From Hydrogenophaga sp. (lineage in GTDB: Bacteria; Pseudomonadota; Gammaproteobacteria; Burkholderiales; Burkholderiaceae_C), in the NCBI RefSeq assembly GCF_030651625.1, contig NZ_JAUSCF010000009.1:62001-126000 (forward strand): DNA of 64,000 nt, in the 5' to 3' direction. How positions within the stretch are numbered: position 1 is the stretch's first letter; every line of letters begins with the position of its first letter. Made by a program: the position numbers and the translations under genes. Under the pieces are notes generated by a model. That model saw only the letters and a list, made by a program, of their open reading frames with translations. It did no database searches and was not told the origin of the DNA. Positions 1-7,572 of the stretch are shown here, in pieces.

Positions 1-165
1 GTTCAGGCCTTGCAGCAGCTGTTCAGCGGCGATGCCCATGTCCTGCCCGGTGATGAACAGGTAGACGACCGTGCTGGCGATCATCGACAGCCCGATGGGC
101 AGGCCCATGAGACTGAGCGCGAAAATCAGGTACACCGTGATGGCGAAGGGCGAAAAGAAGCTCAT
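1..165 (-). CDS. dctM: TRAP transporter large permease DctM, N-terminal part only
   Basis: The gene runs off the left edge, so only the first 55 codons are present. They encode a start with two hydrophobic stretches and an MGLPIGLSM segment typical of the DctM large permease (12-13 TM subunit) of TRAP transporters. The start codon overlaps the dctQ stop in an ATGA arrangement (162-165), which implies translational coupling. With DctQ and DctP it would form a sodium-driven importer for a carboxylate-type substrate in the inner membrane. The identity rests mainly on the operon context plus the N-terminal pattern. Confidence 0.85.
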   Translation of the reverse strand, partial: MSFFSPFAITVYLIFALSLMGLPIGLSMIASTVVYLFITGQDMGIAAEQLLQGLN

Positions 166-698
166 GCCGTTTCCTTGGCGCTGGCTGCTGGCAGCGGGTC
201 GTCGTATAGGCGGCCGCGCACGGCTTCAATGCCGATGTGCAGGTGGCGCACCACCATGGCCACCACGAAGGCGATGTAGATCGAGAAAAGGTGGTCCATG
301 CGGATGCCCAGGGATGCGGTGGACTCCACCTTCATGAAGGTCACATAGCTCCAGGCCGAGGGCAGCGACCACACCAGAATCACCACCACCGACAGGCTCA
401 CCACCACGGTGAACCAGCGTTTGACTTCGCGCGGCACCTGGCCGATGAGCACGTCGAAGCGGATGTCTTCGCGATTGCTCATCACGAACGAGGCGCCCCA
501 CAGAATGCCCCAGATCCAGGTGATGACGCAGATCTCTTCGGTCCAGGCCACAGGTTTGTTGAGCACGTAGCGGAACGTGATCTGCAGGATGAAGGCCACG
601 AACATGGTGGCCATCATCACGACCTGGACGTGGTTGGCGCCCAGCCTGAGCCAGCGCAGCAGACGGGGAGCCGGGTGCAGGGAGTAAGTGAAATTCAT
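162..698 (-). CDS. dctQ: TRAP transporter small permease DctQ
   Basis: This 178-residue protein has four predicted membrane segments, near residues 25-45, 55-75, 90-112 and 133-155. It carries the DctQ family pattern FRYVLNKPVAWTEEI, followed by an NREDIRFD loop. DctQ is the small membrane subunit that joins the large permease to the periplasmic binding protein. The gene lies 108 nt downstream of dctP on the same strand and overlaps dctM by 4 nt. The length is normal for the family, and the substrate cannot be told from the sequence. Confidence 0.92.
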   Translation of the reverse strand: MNFTYSLHPAPRLLRWLRLGANHVQVVMMATMFVAFILQITFRYVLNKPVAWTEEICVITWIWGILWGASFVMSNREDIRFDVLIGQVPREVKRWFTVVVSLSVVVILVWSLPSAWSYVTFMKVESTASLGIRMDHLFSIYIAFVVAMVVRHLHIGIEAVRGRLYDDPLPAASAKETA

Positions 699-761
699 GG
701 CGGGATTCCGGGGACGTTCAGTTCACACAGTTCAATGGCTCCGGCGCGCCACATGCCCCGC

Positions 762-804
762 ACGACGACCCCTCTTCCAGAGGACGCGCAGCGGCGCAGG
801 GGGT
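762..804. repeat. Degenerate copy of the GC-rich intergenic repeat
   Basis: The dctP-dctQ spacer holds a short CCCCTCttccAGAGG-like stem followed by GCGCAGCGGCGCAGGGGG. This is the right half of the repeat family seen at about nine other places in this window. It is shorter and less perfect than the others. Confidence 0.5.
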
Positions 805-806
805 GC

Positions 807-1799
807 TTACAGCTTGTTGATGCGGTCCAGCATGCCGGCTGGCCAGTCTTTGGCGAACTTGGACTTGGCGTACACGTCAAGCACGTGTCTGCGGAATGCG
901 GGCAGGTCGGGTGTGTACACCTCCAGGCCCTGCTGCTTCATGAAGGCTTCCTGCTCCACGTCGTCCTTGAGTGCCTGTGCGGTCACGGCGGCGGCGAACT
1001 TGTCGGCAGCGTCCTGCACGGTCTTCTGTTGCGCCGGGCTCAGGCTGTTCCACTTGCTCACGCTGATGGCAAACAGGTTGTTGGCGACCAGGTGGCTGGT
1101 CTTGACGATCTGCGTGGTCACCTCATAGAACTTCATGCTGCGCACCGCGCCCATGGGGTTGTCCTGGCCGTCGATGGTGCCGGTCTGCAGCGCGGTATAG
1201 ACCTCGGTGAAGGCCAGCGGTGACGGGTTGGCGCCCATGGCGGTACCCACGAACTGCCAGCCTTCGCCCGGGGGCATGCGCAGCTTGATGCCGGCGAGGT
1301 CGGCCGGGGTCATGATCTTCTTCCTGGGCTTGAGGCCCAGGTGGCGCGTGCCAATGTAGGGCACCGACAGCACCTTGATGCCCATCTGCTGTTCCATCAT
1401 GGCGTACAGCGCTTTGCCCACGTCGCTGTCGAACACGGCCTTCATGTGCACGTGATCGCGGAACACGTAAGGCGTGGTCACGATGCTCCAGGCGGGGATC
1501 TGCCTTTGCACATCGAAAGCGGCCAGGTTGGCCATGTGCAGGTTGCCGCGCTGCATGGCCACCGGCTCGGTGCCTTGTTTGAACAGGGTGGCGCCGAAGT
1601 AGGGCTTGAAGTCGAATTCGGCACCCAGCGCGCCGCCAAACGATTCCTTGAGGATCGCGGCGCGCACGTCGCTCTCGGCCACGGTGTCGGAGTAGATCAG
1701 TTCGACTTTGCCCTGTGCCAGGGACAAGGCAGGCAGGCCGATCGCGCACAGGCCGGCGGCGGCGCCGAGCAGGGTGCGGCGTTGGATGAAAGGGGTCAT
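807..1799 (-). CDS. dctP: TRAP transporter substrate-binding protein DctP
   Basis: This 330-residue periplasmic binding protein of the DctP family captures the substrate for the DctQM permease. The N-terminus has two arginines before a hydrophobic stretch (QRRTLLGAAAGLCAIGLPAL) and an A-x-A-like cleavage site near residue 28, so export by Sec or Tat is likely. Family hallmarks include the RMPPGEGWQ region and the ALQTGTIDGQDNP segment that lines the carboxylate-binding cleft. A strong ribosome site (GGAG) lies about 8 nt before the ATG. It is the first gene of dctPQM, and the 170-nt region upstream should hold the promoter. Confidence 0.95.
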   Translation of the reverse strand: MTPFIQRRTLLGAAAGLCAIGLPALSLAQGKVELIYSDTVAESDVRAAILKESFGGALGAEFDFKPYFGATLFKQGTEPVAMQRGNLHMANLAAFDVQRQIPAWSIVTTPYVFRDHVHMKAVFDSDVGKALYAMMEQQMGIKVLSVPYIGTRHLGLKPRKKIMTPADLAGIKLRMPPGEGWQFVGTAMGANPSPLAFTEVYTALQTGTIDGQDNPMGAVRSMKFYEVTTQIVKTSHLVANNLFAISVSKWNSLSPAQQKTVQDAADKFAAAVTAQALKDDVEQEAFMKQQGLEVYTPDLPAFRRHVLDVYAKSKFAKDWPAGMLDRINKL

Positions 1800-1887
1800 G
1801 GTGTGTCTCCTCTGAGGGGTGGCGGGATCGGTTTCAACAGGGTCGTTTTCGGCTTGGAACGCCTGAGCCGAATCATGTACGAACTGG

Positions 1888-1895
1888 TTAATTAA
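1888..1895. promoter_or_regulatory. Palindrome in the dctPQM promoter region
   Basis: The AT-rich palindrome TTAATTAA lies in the 171-nt gap between tetR (1971-2654) and dctP, upstream of dctP. It is a weak candidate operator for the neighbouring TetR protein. The flanks do not extend the symmetry, so chance cannot be excluded. Confidence 0.3.
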
Positions 1896-1970
1896 ATCAA
1901 CGAACGATGATCAGGGTTTTCCCGAGGCTCGGGTCACTGACCGCTGAACGGTGATTTCGGGGAAGCCGAT

Positions 1971-2654
1971 TCAGTCGCGACGCAGGTAGCGTTCGACCAT
2001 TTCCACCACGCTCTGGCGCCGCTGGGCCACCCAGTCGGGGGCTTCGGTGTCGCGCTTGAAAATCAGGCCGAAGGTGTGGCGGTTGGACACATTGAAGAAG
2101 GTGAGCGCCGAGATGGAGGCGTGGATATCCAGGGCGTCCAGCCCTGGCCGAAAGTCGCCCGCCGCCACGCCCCGGTCGTAGAGCGACTGGATGGCCGAGA
2201 TGGCCGGCACGTTGAGATCCTGGATGAACGGGCTTTGCGCAAGGTACTGGCCCCGGTTGATGTTTTCTCCCATCACCAGGCGTATGTAGTTTTCGCTGTC
2301 GCGGTGGTGGTCGAAGGTGTATTCCACCAGTTTGCGCAGGGCGGCGGCAGGGGCCAGGTTCTCCAGATCGAGTTGACTTTCGTGAAACCGCATCTCCCCG
2401 TATGAAGCCTCCAGAACCGCCAGATAAAGGCCCTCTTTGCTACCGAAATAGTAGTAAATCATGCGCTTGCTGGTCTGGGTGGCCGCCGCGATCTCGTCGA
2501 TGCGTGCGCCTGCGAGGCCCTTTTCGGCGAACTCGGTCATGGCCACTTCCAGGATGTTGGCCATGGTCCGCTCAGGATCGTTGGTGCGCGTGGTCTCTTT
2601 GGACTGGGCCTTGGGTCGGCCCGCCTTGCGCGCGAAATGTACCGGTTCGTTCAT
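1971..2654 (-). CDS. TetR/AcrR family transcriptional regulator
   Basis: This 227-residue protein has an N-terminal TetR helix-turn-helix at about residues 30-78 (EFAEKGLAGARIDEIA, then SKRMIYYYFGSKEGLY). A variable helical ligand-binding domain follows. The basic N-terminal tail is rich in Lys and Arg. It is encoded just upstream of dctPQM on the same strand, so local control of that transporter is plausible but inferred. The usual mode for the family is repression relieved by a small ligand. The inducer is unknown. Confidence 0.92.
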   Translation of the reverse strand: MNEPVHFARKAGRPKAQSKETTRTNDPERTMANILEVAMTEFAEKGLAGARIDEIAAATQTSKRMIYYYFGSKEGLYLAVLEASYGEMRFHESQLDLENLAPAAALRKLVEYTFDHHRDSENYIRLVMGENINRGQYLAQSPFIQDLNVPAISAIQSLYDRGVAAGDFRPGLDALDIHASISALTFFNVSNRHTFGLIFKRDTEAPDWVAQRRQSVVEMVERYLRRD

Positions 2655-2720
2655 CAGACCAGTATAGGTTCGGCGCGCCCGTGTGCAAGCAACGAAGCGC
2701 CAGTCGGTGATGCCCGGCCT

Positions 2721-3611
2721 TCAGGGCGCCGGATCGACCACCGGCCGGCGCCGCAACGGGTTGAATCCGGTCACCAGCGCAGAAGCCAGCAGCACCAGGG
2801 CGCCGCCCATGAAGATGCCGGGCGAAAGCGCTTCACCCAGGAACAGGTGGCCCCAGGTCACGCCGAATACCGGGATCATGAACACCGGGCTCATGGCGGC
2901 CACGGGCGACACGTGCCGGATGATGCGCACATGGGCCCAGTAGGCCAGGCCCGATGTGACCACGCCCATGAGCAGCAGCGCACCCATGGCTTCCGGGGTG
3001 AAGCGGGCCTGCGGCCAGCCCCAAACCGTGCCGGGCAGCACCAGCACCAGGGCCGCTAGGTGGATACCGGCCGCAATCGCCAGCGGCTGCATGCGGGTGG
3101 TGGCGCGCTTCATGAGCGGTGTCGAGAAGCCGTAGCAGGCCGCTGCGGTGACGCAGGCCAGCGCGGCGGCCAGGGTGGCCGCATCCGGCTGCACCGGGCC
3201 CAGCCGCACGATCAGGCCCACACCCAGAAAGCCGCACACACAGCCCAGCAGCTTGCGCACGGTGAGCGTGTCTTCCTTGTACCAGGCAGAAGCCAGCGTA
3301 CCGAACACCACCGCCGTGGTGTTCAGCAGGGCGCTGTAGCCGGCTGGCAATCGAAGGGCCGCCCAGGCGTACAGCAGGAAGGGCACCGCCACCGACAAGG
3401 CGCCCAGCACCATCAGCTCGCGCCAGTGCTCCCACGGCCATTGCTGGCGCAGACCCCTCATGATCAGTGCCAGCGTGACACCTGCCAGCGCCACCCGGCA
3501 ACCGGCCAGCACCAGGGGCCCCATCACCGGGCTGGCGATGCGGATGAACAGAAAGGAAGCGCCCCACAGGGCCGACAGGGCGACGAGCTGGGCGAAGTGG
3601 CGGGATTTCAC
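2721..3611 (-). CDS. EamA/DMT-family transporter
   Basis: This 296-residue membrane protein has about ten predicted helices in two EamA repeats (residues roughly 8-140 and 150-285). The start ALSALWGASFLFIRIA is the typical first helix of the drug/metabolite transporter superfamily. Members usually export amino acids or other metabolites, and the substrate is not predictable here. It stands alone between tetR and aroQ on the same strand. Confidence 0.9.
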   Translation of the reverse strand: MKSRHFAQLVALSALWGASFLFIRIASPVMGPLVLAGCRVALAGVTLALIMRGLRQQWPWEHWRELMVLGALSVAVPFLLYAWAALRLPAGYSALLNTTAVVFGTLASAWYKEDTLTVRKLLGCVCGFLGVGLIVRLGPVQPDAATLAAALACVTAAACYGFSTPLMKRATTRMQPLAIAAGIHLAALVLVLPGTVWGWPQARFTPEAMGALLLMGVVTSGLAYWAHVRIIRHVSPVAAMSPVFMIPVFGVTWGHLFLGEALSPGIFMGGALVLLASALVTGFNPLRRRPVVDPAP

Positions 3612-3675
3612 CGGTGGATTGTGGGGCCTGGCCAGGTCCGCCCGGAGCCGGCCTGTCGCCGGCAGGACCGTGAAT

Positions 3676-4140
3676 TCAAGCGGCGTGCGTTCTGGCCTTG
3701 CGCACCAGGGCTTCGATGGCGAGGCGGTAGCCGTCGGTGCCGAAGCCGATCACGATGCCCGCCGCTGCTGGCGACACGTAGGAGTGGTGGCGGAAGGCTT
3801 CGCGCGCGTGCACGTTGGAGATGTGCACCTCGATCAGGGGCATGGGCTTCACGCCGTTGATGGCGTCGAACAGCGCCACCGACGTGTGCGTGAACGCACC
3901 CGGGTTGAACACCACGCCCATCAGCTCACCGGCCTTGAAGCGCCGGCCGGCGGCGTGGATCTGGTCGAGCAGGGCGCCTTCGTGGTTGCTCTGGAAGGCT
4001 TCGAGGGAATGGCCAAGGCCTTTGGCCACTTCGCTGCACATGGCTTCGACGTCGTCCAGGGTGGTGGCGCCGTAGACGGCGGGCTCGCGCGTGCCGAGCA
4101 GGTTGAGGTTGGGGCCGTTGAGCAGGAGGATGTGGGACAT
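3676..4140 (-). CDS. aroQ: 3-dehydroquinate dehydratase, type II
   Basis: This protein of about 154 residues catalyses dehydration of 3-dehydroquinate to 3-dehydroshikimate in the shikimate pathway. The family signature [17 protein letters not shown] is at the N-terminus, followed by the active-site Tyr in [17 protein letters not shown], and [18 protein letters not shown] with the catalytic Glu-x-His. I chose the ATG at 4140 rather than the in-frame ATG at 4161 because the conserved fold starts immediately after it. The gene follows aroE by 36 nt on the same strand, so two shikimate enzymes are co-transcribed. Confidence 0.97.
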   Translation of the reverse strand: MSHILLLNGPNLNLLGTREPAVYGATTLDDVEAMCSEVAKGLGHSLEAFQSNHEGALLDQIHAAGRRFKAGELMGVVFNPGAFTHTSVALFDAINGVKPMPLIEVHISNVHAREAFRHHSYVSPAAAGIVIGFGTDGYRLAIEALVRKARTHAA

Positions 4141-4176
4141 GGTGTTCTCGAAATGGGTCAACAGAGGGGGATGGTT

Positions 4177-4998
4177 TCAGACCAGAGGCACGGTGAGCCG
4201 CTCGATCACCGGTCGGGTGTCGGGGCGCACACCCCGCCACCAGAGGAAGGCTTCGGCGGCCTGCTCGATCAGCATGCCCACACCGTCGGCCACATGCGTG
4301 ACACCGGCCTCGCGCGCCTGCTTCAGGAACGGCGTGAGCCCTTTGCCGTAGACCATTTCATAGGCCAGGGCATCCGGTGCGAACACGCCTGGCGGCAAGG
4401 GCAGTGTGTCTTGCGACAGGCCGGTGGAAGTGGCGTTGAGCACCACGTCGAACGTCTGGCCAGCCAAGTCTTCGTAGCCGCTGGCTTGCAGGGCCACGTG
4501 TGCTTCGAAATCGGCTTTCAGTGCGTGGGCCTTGTCGGCGGTCCGGTTGGCCACGGCGATCAGCGCTGGCCCTTGCCCCGCCAATGGCAGGATGGCCCCG
4601 CGCGTGGCCCCGCCCGCGCCGCACAGCAGCACACGCTTGCCCGCCAGCGACACGCCCTGGTTGCGCTGTATGTCGTTGACCAGGCCGATGCCGTCGAAGT
4701 TCTCGGCAAGGATGCGATCACCCTGGAATTTCAGTGCGTTCGCCGCACCGGCCAGCCGCGCCCCTTCAGACGGATCGGTGGCCAGTTCGAACGCCTGCAG
4801 CTTGAAAGGCAGCGTCACGTTGGCGCCGCGACCGCCCGCCGCGCAAAAGGCCAGCAGCGTGTCGCGAAACCCGTCCAGTGGCGCATCGATGGCGGTGTAT
4901 TCCAGCACCTGCCCGGTGGCCTTCGCGAACAGGCTGTGGATCAGCGGCGACTTGCTGTGCGAAATGGGGTGGCCGAAAACGGCGTAGCGATCGATCAT
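4177..4998 (-). CDS. aroE: Shikimate dehydrogenase (NADP)
   Basis: This 273-residue cytosolic enzyme reduces 3-dehydroshikimate to shikimate. The substrate domain shows FGHPISHSKSP and GANVTLPFK with the catalytic lysine (about residue 66). The catalytic Asp sits in NFDGIG (about 102), where NTDG is more common. The NADP-binding loop is LCGAGGATRG. The C-terminus has GVGMLIEQAAEAF. I chose the ATG at 4998, because the upstream in-frame extension to 5136 has no family similarity and runs into the dsbA-like promoter region. Confidence 0.96.
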   Translation of the reverse strand: MIDRYAVFGHPISHSKSPLIHSLFAKATGQVLEYTAIDAPLDGFRDTLLAFCAAGGRGANVTLPFKLQAFELATDPSEGARLAGAANALKFQGDRILAENFDGIGLVNDIQRNQGVSLAGKRVLLCGAGGATRGAILPLAGQGPALIAVANRTADKAHALKADFEAHVALQASGYEDLAGQTFDVVLNATSTGLSQDTLPLPPGVFAPDALAYEMVYGKGLTPFLKQAREAGVTHVADGVGMLIEQAAEAFLWWRGVRPDTRPVIERLTVPLV

Positions 4999-5119
4999 GG
5001 GGCTCCGGGCTGCCTGAACACGGGTTGGGAAGCGCCGATTGTCGCGCAAGCCCTTGATCGGCCCGTGGGCAAGGCTCGCTGCTTTGCCCGCAGCCGGACT
5101 GGCGCCTACCATTCCAGTC

Positions 5120-5788
5120 ATGACCATCCCACTCAAGATCGATTTCGTGTCCGACGTGTCCTGTCCCTGGTGCGCCGTGGGCCTGGGCGCGCTGGAAGAG
5201 GCCTTGAACGCCGTGAAGAGCGATGTGCAGGCCGAACTGCACTTTCAGCCCTTTGAGCTCAATCCGCAGATGGGCCCAGGCGGCCAGGACATTGGTGAAC
5301 ACCTCACCCAGAAGTACGGTTCCACAGCGGAGCAGCAACGCCAGATCCGCGAGACCATCCGGCAGCGCGGTGCCGAAGTGGGCTTCACTTTCAATCCGGA
5401 AGGTCGGGGCCGCATCTGGAACACCTTCGACGCCCACCGGCTGCTGCACTGGGCAGCCCAGGAAGGCCAGCCGGGGCAGCAACACGGGCTGAAGAAGGCG
5501 CTGCTGGCGGCCTGCCACACGCGCTCCGAATCCATGGAAACGCACGACGTGTTGCTGGCCTGTGTGGCCGAAGCCGGCCTGGATGTGAAGCGGGCCGAGG
5601 CGGTGCTGGCAGCGGGCGAATTTGCGGACGACGTGCGCGAACGGGAGCAGTTCTTCACCAGCCATGGCATCCGCTCGGTGCCGGCGGTGATCATCAACGA
5701 CCGCCACCTCATCTCTGGCGGTCAGCCGGCTGCGGTGTTCGAGCAGGCATTGCGACAGATTGCAGCGGAAAGTCAGGCGTCCACCTGA
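5120..5788 (+). CDS. DsbA-family oxidoreductase, FrnE-like
   Basis: This 222-residue thioredoxin-fold protein has a CPWC redox motif at residues 15-18 (SDVSCPWCAVG) and the cis-Pro region GIRSVPAVIIND near 180. The helical insertion and the lack of a signal peptide fit the cytoplasmic FrnE/polyketide-isomerase-like branch rather than periplasmic DsbA. I chose the ATG at 5120, because the longer frame from 5039 adds a stretch without homology. It is transcribed divergently from aroE. Its physiological substrate is unknown, and thiol-disulfide exchange or stress roles are known for relatives. Confidence 0.9.
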   Translation: MTIPLKIDFVSDVSCPWCAVGLGALEEALNAVKSDVQAELHFQPFELNPQMGPGGQDIGEHLTQKYGSTAEQQRQIRETIRQRGAEVGFTFNPEGRGRIWNTFDAHRLLHWAAQEGQPGQQHGLKKALLAACHTRSESMETHDVLLACVAEAGLDVKRAEAVLAAGEFADDVREREQFFTSHGIRSVPAVIINDRHLISGGQPAAVFEQALRQIAAESQAST

Positions 5789-5843
5789 TGTGGTCCCGGA
5801 TGGAGAGCAGACCCGCGCTGGTCGAACAACCGGTGGGGTCGAC

Positions 5844-7397
5844 TCAGCCCTGAGCAGCACGATGCGCTTCTGCCTGTGACCCAATCGCCTCCCGCGCTGC
5901 CACATCCAGCCGTTCGAGGTTTTTCATCTGCATGGCCATGCGCGGGTTTTTGCGCAGCAGGGCTTCGTGGCGGGCCAGGAAATCCCAGTACAGCGTGGTG
6001 AACGGGCAGGCTCTGGCGCCCGTGGATTGCGCGGGGTCGTAGCGGCAGCCCTTGCAGTGGTTGCTCATGCGCTGGATGTATTTTCCGGTGGCCACGTAGG
6101 GCTTGCTGGCCATCACGCCGCCGTCGCCGAACTGGCTCATGCCCAGCGTGTTGGGCAGTTCCACCCACTCAACCGCGTCCACATACACGCTCAGGTACCA
6201 GCGGTGCACGGCTTGCGGCTTCACACCCAGCAGCAGCGCATAGAGCCCGGTGACCATGAGCCGCTGGATGTGGTGGGCGTAGCCGTGTTGCAGCGTCTGA
6301 CCAATGGCGTCTTTCAGGCAGGCCATGTCGGTCTCGCCAGTCCAGTACCAGGCGGGCAGCTCGGCCTGGGCGTTCAGCGCGTTGCGTTCGAGGTAATCCG
6401 GCATCTGCATCCAGTAGATGCCGCGCACATATTCGCGCCAGCCCAGGATCTGCCGGATGAAACCTTCCGTCGCGGCCAGGGGTGCATGGCCGCTGTCGTG
6501 CGCGGCTTCGGCGGCGGCCACCACCTCGCGCGGGTTCAGCAGCTTGAGGTTGAGCGCGCAGCTGAGGTGAGAGTGGTACAGCCAGGCCTCGCCCGACCAC
6601 ATGGCGTCTTCATACTGGCCGAACAACGGCAGACGTTCCCGAACGAAGGTGTCCAGCGCCTGCAAGGCTTGTGCGCGGGTCACCGGCCAACCAAACTGCT
6701 GCAGGCTGCCCGGGTGCTTAGCGAAGCGGGAACGCACCACATCAATCACTTCACGGGTGATGTGATCCGGCTCAAAGCGTGAGGGTGGCGGCACGTTCTG
6801 CGGCCCGGTCTTGCCGAACGACTCGCGGTTGTCGGCATCGAAGTTCCACTGGCCGCCCACGGGCTGCTTGCCGTCCATCAGGATGTCATGCTTTTGACGC
6901 AGCTCTCGGTACCAGTATTCGAGCCGCAGCTGTTTGCGCCCCTTGGCGTGAGCCGCAAATTCGCGCACGGTGCTGAAGAAGTGGGTGTCGTCGCGCAGGT
7001 CCAGCGGCAACTGGTGTCGTTCGGCCACGCTGCGCATGGCTTGCAACACGCGCCAGTCCCCGGGCGCCGTGAGCACCAGGCCGGTGGGGTGCAGCGCGTC
7101 AATCGCGCGACTCAGTTCGCCGGCCAGCGTGCCGGTGTTGTCTGCGTCACCAAGGTGGGCGTAGCGAACTGGCAGGCCTTTCTTGCGCAGGTGTTCTGCG
7201 AAGTGGCGCATGGCGCTCAGGAACACCGCGATGCGCTGCTGGGCCGACCAGACGTGCTCGGACTCCTCGGCCACCTCGGCCATCCACACCACGTCCTGGG
7301 TGGGGTCGAAGTCCTGCAGGGCGCTGGACGCTTCATCCAGCTGGTCGCCCAGCACGATGACCAGGTGGCGCACATGCGTGGGCAGCGTTTTCTTCAT
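5844..7397 (-). CDS. phrB: Fe-S (6-4)-type photolyase/cryptochrome-related protein
   Basis: This 517-residue flavoprotein belongs to the FeS-BCP (photolyase-related) class, which repairs UV (6-4) photoproducts using FAD and a 4Fe-4S cluster. Cys360, Cys448, Cys451 and Cys464 have exactly the spacing of the cluster ligands known from Agrobacterium PhrB (350/438/441/454). The paired histidines at about 375-376 (HGYAHHIQR) match its catalytic His365/366. The N-terminal Rossmann antenna domain begins with HLVIVLGDQLDE. It lies 7 nt downstream of the DUF2256 gene in a three-gene operon. Repair specificity is inferred from these residues. Confidence 0.93.
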   Translation of the reverse strand: MKKTLPTHVRHLVIVLGDQLDEASSALQDFDPTQDVVWMAEVAEESEHVWSAQQRIAVFLSAMRHFAEHLRKKGLPVRYAHLGDADNTGTLAGELSRAIDALHPTGLVLTAPGDWRVLQAMRSVAERHQLPLDLRDDTHFFSTVREFAAHAKGRKQLRLEYWYRELRQKHDILMDGKQPVGGQWNFDADNRESFGKTGPQNVPPPSRFEPDHITREVIDVVRSRFAKHPGSLQQFGWPVTRAQALQALDTFVRERLPLFGQYEDAMWSGEAWLYHSHLSCALNLKLLNPREVVAAAEAAHDSGHAPLAATEGFIRQILGWREYVRGIYWMQMPDYLERNALNAQAELPAWYWTGETDMACLKDAIGQTLQHGYAHHIQRLMVTGLYALLLGVKPQAVHRWYLSVYVDAVEWVELPNTLGMSQFGDGGVMASKPYVATGKYIQRMSNHCKGCRYDPAQSTGARACPFTTLYWDFLARHEALLRKNPRMAMQMKNLERLDVAAREAIGSQAEAHRAAQG

Positions 7398-7404
7398 CGA
7401 ATTT

Positions 7405-7572
7405 TCAGAGTTGCTTCACGGTGGACTTGCGGGCGCGGCAGGCGTCGGAGCAGTACAGCACCGATTCCCAGTTCTTCGCCCAGGCCTTGCGCCAGGTCAT
7501 GGGTCGCCCGCACACCGCACACAGCTTGCTGGGCAGCGCGTGCTTGTTGCCTTTGAAGCCGCTGTTTTTCAC
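7405..7572 (-). CDS. DUF2256 small zinc-ribbon protein
   Basis: This 55-residue basic protein has a [14 protein letters not shown] segment and a [10 protein letters not shown] segment, so CxxC...CxxxC should bind one zinc ion. This pattern is DUF2256, a family of unknown function often found near photolyase/cryptochrome genes. A GTG start at 7572 overlaps the stop of the radical SAM gene (GTGA, 7569-7572), which supports this start and implies translational coupling. Its job is unknown. A role in flavin or Fe-S loading or DNA binding for the photolyase is speculation. Confidence 0.88.
   Translation of the reverse strand: MKNSGFKGNKHALPSKLCAVCGRPMTWRKAWAKNWESVLYCSDACRARKSTVKQL

Noticed and set aside
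237..1223. Long His- and Gly-rich open frames on the plus strand opposite dctQ and dctP
   Set aside because: They are antisense shadows of well-supported genes, a common effect of GC-rich codon use; similar antisense frames occur across the whole window.
4999..5136. Longer N-terminus of aroE and an earlier start of the DsbA-like gene, which would overlap
   Set aside because: Both extensions lack family similarity; with the chosen starts (4998 and 5120) a normal divergent promoter gap of about 120 nt remains.
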